DNA of 64,000 nucleotides from Tomocerus qinae (Eukaryota > Arthropoda > Collembola > Entomobryomorpha > Tomoceridae), in contig CM034547.1 in assembly GCA_020055645.1 (NCBI GenBank), forward strand, positions 62,717,884 through 62,781,883, given 5' to 3'. The position numbers were made by a program, and so were the translations under genes. A model generated the notes under the pieces. It made no database searches, was not told the DNA's origin, and saw only the letters and a program-made list of their open reading frames with translations. The stretch's first letter is position 1; every line of letters begins with the position of its first letter. Of the stretch, positions 13,035-23,935 are shown piece by piece.

Positions 13035-16000
13035 ATGTTTTACATTGTGAAATTACTGTTACTTTTTGTAATCTTTCGTTCGATATGGTTTTGGGTGGCA
13101 TTATATGGAACTTGGTACTCTTACTGTGATTATGCTTCAATGTTGATGGAGAAGGAGGATTCATCAGACGTATATGATTTCATTGTGGGTAAGTCATCAC
13201 TCATTACTTCTCTTTATGCACTTTTTATGCACACTGCTTACTTATGGGTACAATTTGCTGCATGATAATACATACGTTGGTAACTTGGTCTTTAAAGTTT
13301 TAATTATGAATATTATATAATTCAATACATGCTCCAGTTGGATCGGGCAGTTCTGGTTCCGTTGTAGCAAATCGTCTCTCAAAAAACAACAAAGTGCTTC
13401 TATTGGAAGGAGGTGGAGACCCGGTACCACAGACGAGAATACCGGGTATAGCATATGAACTGGTTAGCCTACCCTCAGTGGACAGAGCTTATAGAACAGT
13501 GCCGCAAAAAGATGCAAGCTTAGCCTATAAAAATCAGGTACATAAAAGGAATAAAAAATGAAAACTTCTCAGGAAAATACGTAGCGTTCAAAAAATATAT
13601 GTGCTTAGGTATCCCTGTGGCCTAGAGGAATTGCATTAGGAGGATCTTCCAATTTAAACTACATGTGAGTATTTTAATCGCAAATTAATTCCCAAGAGAT
13701 ATTTCCGATAGTTCTACCTCAACGCATGTGATTTTAATTAAGGTATAATTTACGTCTATACATACCACTTACCACAATTCTTTATGTCATATAATTGAAC
13801 AGGTTTTATCTTCGAGGTCATCCCCTAGACTATGACAATTGGGCGAACATAACAGGAGACAACTCTTGGAAATATGAAAATCTCCTTCCATACTTTAAAA
13901 AGTCTATTAAATACAAAGGGAAATTTACACTCAATGGTAAAGGATCTATTTTTTGTTATTGAAACCACAATAAAACTATTTGCTCACTTTAAATGTATAT
14001 TTATAGAAAAACACTATGGGAAGTCTACGTACGGGAGTTTAGTAGTTGAAAAACGAAGCTACGCTCCAATGCGAGACTACTTTGTTAATGCAGGGAAAGA
14101 ATTCGGTTTTGATGAAATAGATGCTAATGGTCCTCAAAGATCCGGTAAAATACGTTTCGGTTAACATAGAAATTTATAGTATGCATTCGTGGTTAGGATG
14201 TGATACATTCTATTGTACTTTAAGTATAATATACTTAAATATCTAGGATTCGGAGATATTGAAACAACTCAAAACAATGGAGTAAGACATGGAACATTTG
14301 CTGCATTTATAAAAGATATTGAAGGAAGAGAAAATCTCCGCATTAGCAGATATTCTCATGCAATCAAGGTTTATTCAGATATTAAACTACATATAAATAT
14401 ATAGTAATTATTATTACGTTAGCAATTCTAATTAGAATGAGAATCTGAGTCGAATTAGAATCGGCGATCAACTGCATTAATTGTTGTCGTGGGGGTATCC
14501 CATCCCTTATCAGTGGCATCGAAACCATAGCCGTATTTTATAGTAGAAAATAAGGCAGCTGGAGGACGCATTACAAAAGTAATGAGATCGATTGATATGG
14601 GCTTCTCTTGTTCTGGACCTGGAGAAATAATGAAAGGCTAGTGTATCAATAATGCTTTATCCATGATTCTTAGATACTACAGTACAGATTGCAGAAATTA
14701 TAGATCTTTAAAATAAGAAATATTATTATTTACCTTCCGTGAACATCATTGGATTGAAGTTTCTTAAGATTCCCCCGTGTATTCCAGGCCACGGGCCATA
14801 ATTTCTCTCCGTTTTTACAGGCAGAAGCCATCGGATTGACACGTGCCACTTGTTAAGCTGATCGCGTAAAAATCCTCTGATTTGACAAAAGTACAATTTG
14901 CTATTTTTTCCTACCACAGAAACGATATCCCCAATTTCATAGCGGTCGTACGAATTGTAAACTCGGTAAATATTCAAAGGTTCTGTTTCTAAGTCCTGAA
15001 TTTCCTCTGCACCTTGTTTCTGTAAATGGAGGAAGATATAATTAACGTGTATCTATTAAAATACCTTTAGAGAAAATTATGCTTACACAGAAATTATACA
15101 TCCGGGGTTAACAGTTGTTATATACATTATATAAAATTCGTACATAAACAAACTTACTCCCTTTTCTTTTCCTTTTCGGCCACTGGAACTACTTTGTCCA
15201 GTTAAATCTGCTTTTTGTCTACCACGTCTTTGTTTCTTTCGTGGTGGATCGGATGTAGAGTTGTCATATGGTATATGCTCTTCCAGCTTTATATTTTGAT
15301 ATTCGGATTTGACCATTTGATGATATTTTTTAAAAGATTTAGTCTTTTCTTTTATCGCATCTCGTAGCAAATCCAAATCTTCCTCTATTTCTGTCAAGTA
15401 CGTTCCTCTCGTTTTTGGGCGACCCTTTTTATCGTCCTCAACTGACATTGTCTTGTATTTGTTTTAGTACATAGATGTAATACTAAAAATATATTTTATT
15501 TCTTAGAAAAGTAAAAAATTTAATAAGCAAAGTAAGAGGATTGGTATTATCTCTGTTTCTACCTAGCACTAGCATATATACATACACTTAACTACTCTTT
15601 TCCTAATATAGTTCTAATAATTCATTAGTAAAAATTAAAAAAAATAATTCTATAAACTTGCATACATTTTGATATAAAAACCCCGAAATATCCGTAAGTA
15701 GAAAGTACTTCTGGAAAACTCAATCACAAATTGGTAATAAATATAAGTCCCCGCTAATGAAAACACTATTTGATTTTCGCGGCTTGTATACCAAAGGTAG
15801 TACAGTGTTTGTAGATTAGTAGTTCTATAGGTTGATGATGATGAAAGAGTACTTCTCTAACTTTTCTTCATCAGTTGCACAAAATGAACATCTTTTTTAC
15901 CAATTCGAAAATGAACTATGCGAAGAATATCTTTGATTGTAGCAAATAAAGATTTTCGTAGATCTTAAAAAGACATTCAATGAAATAAATTTTTTCTGCA

Positions 16001-17934
16001 TGCCGTCTTTTTCCACACATTGTAATATGCACGTATATATACAGTACGTTAACAATGTATACTTTTATCTTCTCACTTGACATTTTAAATCATTTTAGTT
16101 TCTCCTGAAGATTAGTAGCCAATGCTACATTTAATTCATGAGTAATTTAATGAATGATTTAATGATCCTGTAATGTGTAGATACATTTGAGCAAGTCTGG
16201 TCGTGCTGTCGGTATTTGGTACATTCGTCATGGTGTTAAGAAATATGCAAAAGTCTCGAAAGAAATTATTGTCAGTGGAGGTGCTGTGGATTCACCGAAA
16301 TTATTAATGCTTTCCGGAATCGGTCCCAAAGAACAATTGGAATCGTTAGGGGTGATTGCGAATAAGATTCAATTGAATTTCCTCTCAATTTAATGCCACT
16401 TTTGTATCCGATTATGTGAATCCGTAAATGTAATTCCCATATTATATATTTACTTATAATTTTTAAAAACAAATATTGCTGAAATTCTTAGATTAAGGTT
16501 TTGGCTGATCTACCAGTAGGTCAGAACCTTCAAGACCACAGTGTGGTTGGGTTAATGCCGGTGACCATTAACCAATCTATTTCTTTCATGCCTGATAGAG
16601 ATTATTCACTTCAATCGGCAATTGACTACTTTTATTATGGGAAAGGTAATTAAATTAATTTATTTGCAATGATTCAATTTGTATATGAATATCAATAGGT
16701 CAATGAATCCCGAATGCTGAAATTGTTTAGGGTATTTGTCAAATCCTTGTGCAGCCGGTGGACAAGCATTTGTATCGTCATCTAAAGTAAAAGCTTTAGG
16801 TATGGACTGGCCCGACTTACAGGTATTAAAATACTCTTGCTAATGCCTATCTATGATATCTCATAAAAATGAATCTTGCAATAGATATTTATAGCTACTC
16901 ATGTCCATGATTTTGATTTCTACATTCTAGTTGTATTTGTTTGCTGTGGGTAATTATTTGGGAATAGAAGATGATATGACAAGAGCGTTGGGTTATCGAG
17001 AAGGCTATCTGAAACAAATTTTTGAATCATTAATTGGAAAAGATGGATTTTTTATTTATACAACTCTTGTGCGTCCTAAAGGAAAGGGAGAAATTTTACT
17101 GAATGATAAAAATCCATTCTCTCAGCCTTTGATTAATCCACGCTATTTACAGCATCCAGATGACCTAAGTACTCTCGTAGAAGGTGAAAATTTATCTTTA
17201 TTAATTTGTTATTGTAAATTATGATATTTTATAAAATGTTTATAAATTCGATAGTATAGGATTTTATTATAAGCATATACTTACAATGATTCATACGAAA
17301 GTTCACTTCTTCGTTTACTTCGATAGTACTATAATATTATGATGTAGTAGCGCAATATCAGATAAGCGTTAAGGTTTACTACGTTTTTCACTAGCAAATG
17401 AAATAATACCTACTACTAATTTCAGGAGTAAAACTTGCGGTGGAAATTATAGAAAATTCCAGAAGTTTCAGAAGTTTGGATGCAAAAGTTAGCGACAAAT
17501 CGCTTCCGGGTTGTGAATCATACAAATTCAGATCTGACGCATATTGGGAGTGTTATGTCAGACACATAATAATGACGTTATATCACCCAGTTGGAACTTG
17601 TAGCATGGGTACAGTCGTCGATTCAAAATTAAGGTATCCACTTTGAGTCATTGAAATTCGTTCGCTAATACTTTCCAGTATTAATTTCTTTGCTAACTGT
17701 CTGAATTAATAAATATTTAGAGTTTATAAGACTACAGGACTTCGTGTTGTCGATACCTCAATAATGCCAATAATTGTGAATGCAAACACAAATGCGCCGG
17801 CTATTATGATCGGAGAGAAAGCTTCTGATATGATAAGAGAATTTTGGTCCTACCAGTATCAAGTTTGCTTTGCATTTGAACACTATTTTAAGCTTACGGA
17901 ATCTGAAAAATGTTATTACACAAGACTGACATAG
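13035..17934 (+). CDS. GMC oxidoreductase 2 (tandem paralogue), 631 aa
   Basis: Second FAD-dependent GMC oxidoreductase, paralogous to the gene just upstream. Exons: 13035-13188, 13338-13537, 13609-13664, 13803-13936, 14007-14144, 14247-14368, 16181-16351, 16492-16645, 16731-16822, 16931-17183, 17426-17633, 17721-17934; total 1896 bp, in frame. Residues 2-22 form a hydrophobic anchor. Motifs: [19 protein letters not shown] (FAD), [39 protein letters not shown], catalytic His545 in [10 protein letters not shown] and Asn585 in NANTNAP. Compared with GMC-1 it has three extra introns and lacks the last one. Intron 6 (14369-16180) is 1.8 kb and holds a separate gene on the other strand. I start at the first ATG; upstream codons are open but lack ATG. 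The substrate is unknown. Confidence 0.93.
14455..15448 (-). CDS. GATAD1-like chromatin protein without the zinc finger, 246 aa, nested in a GMC-2 intron
   Basis: Exons on the minus strand: 15448-15158, 15019-14734, 14618-14455; total 741 bp, in frame, stop TAA. The C-terminal half matches vertebrate GATAD1, a partner of H3K4me3-reading/Sin3-type complexes: a [11 protein letters not shown] stretch, then [21 protein letters not shown], and after a short loop [16 protein letters not shown], all in the order seen in GATAD1. The vertebrate N-terminal GATA-type zinc finger (two CxxC pairs) is absent; instead residues 1-97 are charged, probably coiled-coil, ending in a basic [10 protein letters not shown] stretch that looks like a nuclear localisation signal. 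The gene lies wholly within intron 6 of GMC-2 on the opposite strand, with its own introns, so it is not a processed copy. Orthology is likely; function is inferred from the family. Confidence 0.8.
15449..16180. other. Rest of GMC-2 intron 6, upstream of the nested gene
   Basis: About 730 bp of AT-rich sequence that must hold the promoter of the nested minus-strand gene and the 3' splice site of the host intron (AG at 16179-16180). No further exon or repeat was recognised. Confidence 0.4.
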
Positions 17935-18138
17935 CTCTTTTCACGTTAATTTTTTTGACCATTTTGAATTATATAAATGTATTACTCTAATGCCAATACT
18001 CATAATAAGCTAAATTATTTAGTAAACTTTGTATATTATTTCTGTAGATAATAAATAAAATAGGCAAGTTAGCAAAATCGTATTTTATTCTCCAAGAAAC
18101 TTTACCAACAGAAACGTCACATAGAAAATGATAACATG

Positions 18139-19744
18139 TTATCCGACTACAATCCTGTCCAGCATTTGCTTCAATGCTACTATTTGCAGCCCATCTTTTG
18201 TTCCTATTAAAAAGAAAATTGCACATTCATGTATAGGTTAATTTGCATACGGGAAACATATCTGTACATCCGAGTTGCTACCGTATCCCTCTCCTGTAAA
18301 TCCCCACCAGTCAAAGCAGCCATGCATATTCTTTGGGTTAAACATGTAAGGTTTAGCTTGAGGAAATACTAATATTATGTCATTCAACTCTGCAGTTTCC
18401 ATAAACCCAGTTGTCCGAGGAAATTTATCTCCATAACTGTGTCTGAAAATACAGATATATATTGAGAATAGTCTGAATTTGAATAAACATGATTTGCTAG
18501 TTTAATTACCACGAAGTTAGATAAGAATAAACCTTCATATTCAATTACAATGCTATGTATATATCTCTTCTCTTACCTGCTTTGAATGCATCCATGTAAA
18601 ACAAAACTAAGTCTACAGTTAGCGGATCGCTTTAGTGTTTTGCATCCAGAAGGGATGTAAGCAAATCCGACTGTGTCCATACTTGCCGCACGTGGGTCAA
18701 ACTTGTCAAAAAATTGGGTTTGATCAAACTCAAAAAAATCGCCTTTTAAAGCAATTTTGTCAGTTGGCTTTTTAAGGCTTCCTCCGTAAAGGTAATTGTA
18801 CATCTCATAAGCTCCGTTATATTTGCATCTATTTACTAGATTTTGAATAAGATTCAGCATTTTACAAGGCCCTCCTATGTCCTCCGTGTCAACTGGCTGA
18901 AATCATTATAATTCTCATAGCATTTCCATTTTACTACAGAGATATGGCATATTAATTAAATTTTAATTGCAGCTGGAAATTATATCCCCTACTCTACCAA
19001 ATCCCCAAGAATTCTAAAGCTGATGCGTATAATAATACCATTCCATGATCCGCATCTAGTAAATTGCTGTAAATATTTACACCGTAGTTTTTATATACTT
19101 GGTCAATCACTTTTACACTTCCTGTAAATCGAATTCATAATTACAAGATTTCAAGCATACAATTGTTTTCAAATTATGTTTATTATTTGTTTGTTTTTAA
19201 AAGGTTTTGTATTAAGTGTACCTGGATTGACAATTTGGTCCCGTGTTCCATGATAAACATAAACTGGGCTCCTTGCCAGAAATTCTGTGGAATCAATTCT
19301 GCCCCATGTAGAATAAGAATCGATCTGATTTATTGTGTTTGTAATATTCATATTATGAGGATCATCCACGTAGAAATCTTCTCGCACACGGCCCAATCCA
19401 TAAAGATAAGGAACTTAAAACTCAAAACAACTTTATTAGTCAAAAAACTCAGAACTGAGTAGGCAATTCGTCAATTGTAATTCCTAAGCATCATGCATCA
19501 TTTTAGATGCTGAAAACAAATTGCTACGAACTAAAAGAAGTATATAAATAATATATTATGTATGATGTAGCTATATTTGAAGACAAAGATTTATGTTGCG
19601 TGTTGTTTTACTGTATTGTACCTCCTGAAAATACTCCAACTCCACGAACAATCGAAGAATGAGAAAAATGAAACTGTATTGCTTGAGCAGCTCCGGATGA
19701 GAATCCTGCAATGGTGAAATTATCCGGACTCACATTCAAGCGAC
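18139..19744 (-). CDS. Poly(3-hydroxybutyrate) depolymerase-like esterase; first exon not found
   Basis: Alpha/beta-hydrolase esterase of the PHB depolymerase family, probably secreted; relatives cleave hydroxyalkanoate or other short esters. Minus-strand exons: 19744-19622, 19413-19222, 19121-19039, 18896-18577, 18442-18282, 18203-18139. The nucleophile elbow is GFSSGAA, the Asp is likely in YHGTRDQIVNPG and the His in DADHGMPVDT. The C-terminal half follows the bacterial-type order: GGPCK, CKYNGAYEMYNYLYG, FEFDQTQFF, GFAYIPSGC, CRLSFVLHGC, LVFPQAK, HGCFDWWGFTGEGYGTK and a closing ALKQMLDRIV helix. The last splice (donor GTAGCA at 18281) was chosen because it restores YGTKDGLQ. At least one 5' exon with a signal peptide is missing; it was not found up to 22.4 kb, and a foldback element lies in that interval. 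Tail to tail with GMC-2 (205 bp apart). Confidence 0.82.
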
Positions 19745-20561
19745 CTAAATAAAATCAATTATGTATCTCGTTCATTCCTAAAATTGATCTTAGATTAAAG
19801 TGATATTAAAACAAGGTAATTACTTAAGTCTCTTGTAGTTCGGGCACATTGACAGTTGTCGATGTATAATTGGATTATTAAAAATAGTTTAGTGAATACA
19901 AACTTTTCAGATTGCAAAGACATCATAATTTTATGTCGCCAACTAGACTCATCGTCTCTTCGTTTCAAAATAAAAACTAAATCATTAATACGGAAGGCAA
20001 ATAATTGCAATTATTTATGTTGGTTACAACACATCTCTATCTCAGCATACGTAGTACATAGCACGTGTACGTATTTGAGGTATTTCCTTTCGTATATCAT
20101 TGAATAAATATTAAAATTAGGCGATTATAGCACAGTTTGCTATTAATTAACGTAATTTCACTTTTGTTCATAATATATGCTGTATGGATTGACAGATCTG
20201 GTATATAGTAATCCAATATGCTGTTGACGACAGATAATTCCATTGCACATTCTGTGAGTATCAATTTCACATTACTTTATTCAGCAGACATGGAGGGGGT
20301 GCATCTGCATCATGTATTACAAAACTGAAATGCAATGTCAAAGCTCTAATGATTTACTCCATTTCATTAAAAGTGTTTATGGGAAACTAATAAATAGTTA
20401 CTTATCCCAACATGCACGTAAGCATTAAATAGCAAATGTGAACTAAATAGATGTTAAAACACACTCGTAGTAACACATAATATAATTTTAAACATGTAGT
20501 TGTAAATGATAATTAGGAAAAGATAAGTAAATACTAGAGTATTTAACTTACTAGGTCATTG
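19745..20561. other. Upstream of the esterase exons; no exon assigned
   Basis: This stretch should contain the first exon of the minus-strand esterase, but no ATG followed by a signal peptide and a usable donor in the right phase was found. No repeat was recognised. Confidence 0.4.
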
Positions 20562-21692
20562 GGTATATGTGGTAGTCCAGAAGAGCAGGGGTGCCAGTAG
20601 CGCTAATGGCTAGTCCACAGGAGCACTGCTCTTGGGGCTTAGCCATAGGAGCTATCGACTTTAGTCCATAGGAGCAGCTCTGATTTCTTTGCATTAACAG
20701 TACGTATTTACTAAAAATATTGTTATTAATCATTTTATAATTAGTCACTAGGTTAATATTGCAGGAAAATACTTTGGGCACAGTAAAATTAATAAGTAAC
20801 ATCATTAAATTGACAAGTGAATCAGAGTAAAGGAGATTAATCGCAGTGAGCATTAATACAATTAGTGTTGCCTACATGACACTTGGTACTACAAGGTACT
20901 TTATTTTTTTTCTGCATGCGCATATTCTAGTTCTACAAATAGTCTTACATTTACAAATAGATTGGCCATTGTAGGAAGTGAAGGACCTTAATACACTTAT
21001 GTATTTGATAGAAGTTAGCGGCCATTTAGTTGATTCTGTTTCAGCTGAACAAGGTCCTACATTAGATTCGCTTACCCATGAGTCTATGATTCCTTTACCA
21101 CATTGTAATTGAAATTGTAATTGATCCATTTGTTCTCACTGTCACTTTTAGACCTCAAGTCGATTTGGTCAATTTGCACTCTGTCCATAGGACCGCTGGC
21201 ATAAATCTGGCGCCCAGCTATAGGCTTAGGTATCGGACTTCGAGTATTGCAAGTAATGCATATTAGTTGCAATGTACATTAAAATACTTGTAAAGTACTT
21301 GCATGTAAGACTAGTTGTGGAACTAGAATATGCGCATGCAGAAAAAAAAATAAAGTACCTTGTAGTACCAAGTGTCATGTGGGCAACACTAATTGTATTA
21401 ATGCTCACTGCGATTAATCTCCTTTACTCTGATTCACTTGTCAATTTAATGGTGTTACTTATTAATTTTACAGTGTCCAAAGTATTTTCATGCAATATTA
21501 ACCTAGTGACTAATTATATAATGATTAATAACAATATCTTTATTAAATACGTACTGTTAATGCAAAGAAATCAGAGCTGCTCCTATGGACTAAAGTCGAT
21601 AGCTCCTATGGCTAAGCCCCAAGAGCAGTGCTCCTGTGGACTAGCCATTAGCGCTACTGGCACCCCTGCTCTTCTGGACTACCACATATATA
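20562..21692. mobile_element. Foldback-type element with about 400-bp inverted arms
   Basis: The left arm (20562 to about 20970) is the reverse complement of the right arm (about 21285 to 21692). The outer ends read TATGTGGTAGTCCAGAAGAG on the left and its complement on the right. Identity is very high over the outer 250-300 bp and weaker inward. About 300 bp of unrelated sequence lies between the arms, with no transposase-like reading frame. Both arms carry repeats of the type TAGTCCAYAGGAGC. I could not define a target-site duplication, so the superfamily is open; a non-autonomous DNA transposon is the best description. Confidence 0.8.
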
Positions 21693-22415
21693 CTGGTGCA
21701 AGGATTACCCTGATACAAGTCTTAGCGTTCGACTTAACATGGGAAACCCGACGAAGCAGTAGGAACTGAGGAACGGGTCATATAGAGCAAAGTACATGTT
21801 AGAATTCCATTCTGTTTTAAATGACTAACTCTGTATATTTAGGTACATATAGCTTTGCTAACTTGTTTTGCTTGTTTCAAATATTATTTTATCACTATAT
21901 AATATCACTATATAATAACCATTATGTATATTATGCTGATGTGTACAAGTAAAACATGCTTAATGCAAAATTCCAGCAAAGTATAAGGGTATTTTAAGGT
22001 ATGCTGCATTTGAATGAAACATGATCTTATTTTTTCTCCGTCAAACTTTAAATAGGGAATGTTTACTTTGAATAATATTATTGGTACGAAATCTAAGAGC
22101 GGTTAACCGATAAGGAAATAATTTTCGGCCATGATGATAGACAGCTTAAAGATAAAAGCACAATTGGGTTCTACACTGAGAAAAATCACACTTGAAGGGA
22201 GCAAAAACTAATTGGCTGTGAGTTTCGATCTCCTATACACATTTAATTTACATCTTTTTTAAACTCCAACAAAGTAAGATCGCATATAGTTAAAAAACTA
22301 ATTACTAATTATTTGAACCTTGTAATTTAAGATTTCTTAAAAGTTATAATTTTTTACTTATAAGCCACTAATTGAAGTACCTTAATTTGCCTCAAATGGA
22401 CAGGGACCTACAAGA
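21693..22415. other. Intergenic between foldback element and secreted protein gene
   Basis: AT-rich and featureless to the eye, ending in the 5' leader of the gene at 22416. No exon for the neighbouring esterase was recognised here. Confidence 0.4.
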
Positions 22416-22958
22416 ATGGACAAATACGGCAGTTTTTTGATGATGTTTATGACAACCGCAGTACTGACCTTCAGCACTACGACTCACCTGGAAAATCAAA
22501 AGCATCTCATAGAAATAGGGAAACCGTGTGACAAGAGTGGTCCCAATAAATGTGCCAATTACAGTTCCTGTCTGCCGCAATCAGCAGAAGATGGGATAAA
22601 AAAGTATTTCTGTTCTTGCAATGAAACCACAATGAGAATGGAAAACAAAACATGCTTCGTTCGACCTGGATTTCAGTGTTATTTCCCAAATCCCGTCCTG
22701 CAGAATAATCATTCTTTGGTGCTAAAGAAGCAAATTCCACAACGTCATTATCCCTGTGCTCCTTTATCCAAATGCAGACACGGAGTCACGTTAACTAAAC
22801 CAGCAGACATGGACAAAGGTTATTGTCTATGTGAAGCAGATACCAGCCTCAGAAATTTGGATACTCAACATGAACTAGACAAATGTTCTGCAAGTGTCTT
22901 TTCTACTTTTTTCCTACTCTTGATATTATGTAATTCCCTCTGCTACCTCTTTTTTTGA
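22416..22958 (+). CDS. Secreted cysteine-rich protein, possibly GPI-anchored, 180 aa
   Basis: Single uninterrupted reading frame from an ATG to TGA. The first 20 or so residues (MDKYGSFLMMFMTTAVLTFS) are a likely signal peptide. The mature part has two cysteine clusters: CDKSGPNKCANYSSCL with a later FCSCNE, then YPCAPLSKC and YCLCEAD, a spacing that recalls EB/EGF-like modules of arthropod surface proteins. There are several N-x-S/T sites (NYSSC, CNETT, ENKTC, NNHS). The last 20 residues after KCSAS are strongly hydrophobic and run to the stop, as in a GPI-attachment signal; a single membrane segment is the alternative. I do not recognise the specific family. The lack of introns is unusual beside its neighbours. 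Confidence 0.72.
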   Translation: MDKYGSFLMMFMTTAVLTFSTTTHLENQKHLIEIGKPCDKSGPNKCANYSSCLPQSAEDGIKKYFCSCNETTMRMENKTCFVRPGFQCYFPNPVLQNNHSLVLKKQIPQRHYPCAPLSKCRHGVTLTKPADMDKGYCLCEADTSLRNLDTQHELDKCSASVFSTFFLLLILCNSLCYLFF

Positions 22959-23138
22959 ACCAAACAGGTGAACCGCAAATGTAATGGGACTCTATCCAGG
23001 TCTCTTTCCTTATTGTAAACTTAGTCACTAATGCATGCAATTTAGTTAGCTATTATTTCCGTAAAGAAACTAAAAATTGAAAATATTGCGATACTAACTA
23101 TGCGAACACAATGAAAAAATATTTAATAACTTTATTTA

Positions 23139-23933
23139 CCGTAATAATCGAATTAATACCTCGGGGGAATTATAGTTTCATGGCCATCTTTTGTGCAAGA
23201 AAAATCGATATAGTTCCCCTACCGGGGAATTATTTCGAAACGGGGAATTATAGTTTCAAAGTCAAGATTTATTAGATTATCAATGCATTATTCAAAAAAA
23301 AATTTTAAAGTTTTATTAAAATGTAATTAATTTTCTTCGTTAGATGAGAGTAATACGTCCATAGGTTTCGTGAGATGTACATCCATATCATCATCATCCG
23401 AGGACAACAAAATGCCATCCTCGTTAATCAATGGCTGTTCCATTTGTGAAAATTGATTGCACTGCTTTAACCTTTCCATTCCATCACTGCAATCTTTGCG
23501 TGGTTTAAAGATGGTGATCAAATGATCATCACTTCCATCCACGTCCCCCAACTGTCCCACACCAGCAATTTTTTTATGAATATATTTCTTTCAATAACAT
23601 ATGCACTGGGTCTTCTGGAGTCAAATATAATCGTTGTTCTCCTCCTTCTGCCATTTCAGATTTACTGTGGACTGAAACTATTCTACCTTTCAATACCAAT
23701 GTTCTTGCTGCCTTTCTCTTTTACTACACATGTACTTACTGTAAGTACACCTGTACTTAACTGTAAATATATGTGTTTTAGTACAAACGTACCAAATGCC
23801 CTAAATTTTGACCGGGGAATTATTTCGAAACGGGGAATTATAGTTTCAAAGGCTGACATTTACGGGGAAAAATCGATATAGTTCCCCTACCGGGGAACTA
23901 TATCGATACGGGGAATTATTTCGATTATTACGG
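23139..23933. mobile_element. TA-flanked TIR DNA transposon, non-autonomous (Tc1/mariner-pogo type)
   Basis: The ends are inverted repeats beginning CCGTAATAATCGAA, each flanked by TA (23137-23138 and 23934-23935), as for Tc1/mariner/pogo elements. Next to both ends there are repeated subterminal blocks: CGGGGAATTATTTCGAAA, CGGGGAATTATAGTTTC and AAATCGATATAGTTCCCCTA, likely transposase-binding sites. The minus-strand frames inside are short: one near 23640-23570 (starts MAEGGEQRLYL) and an acidic one at 23560-23327 rich in Asp/Ser (SSDDDDMD). No DDE catalytic core is visible, so this looks like an internally deleted copy. Confidence 0.75.
23327..23560 (-). CDS. Short acidic frame inside the TIR transposon
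   Basis: Open frame of about 77 codons in the deleted transposon, ending with an acidic Ser/Asp tail. It may be the C-terminal remainder of the parent element's protein. There is no conserved motif to confirm this, and no sign of host function. Confidence 0.3.
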   Translation of the reverse strand: MGQLGDVDGSDDHLITIFKPRKDCSDGMERLKQCNQFSQMEQPLINEDGILLSSDDDDMDVHLTKPMDVLLSSNEEN

Positions 23934-23935
23934 TA

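Noticed and set aside
21272-21769. 165-codon frame through the right arm of the foldback element
   Set aside because: Low-complexity hydrophobic and Ser-rich, mirrored by a frame in the left arm; no domain.
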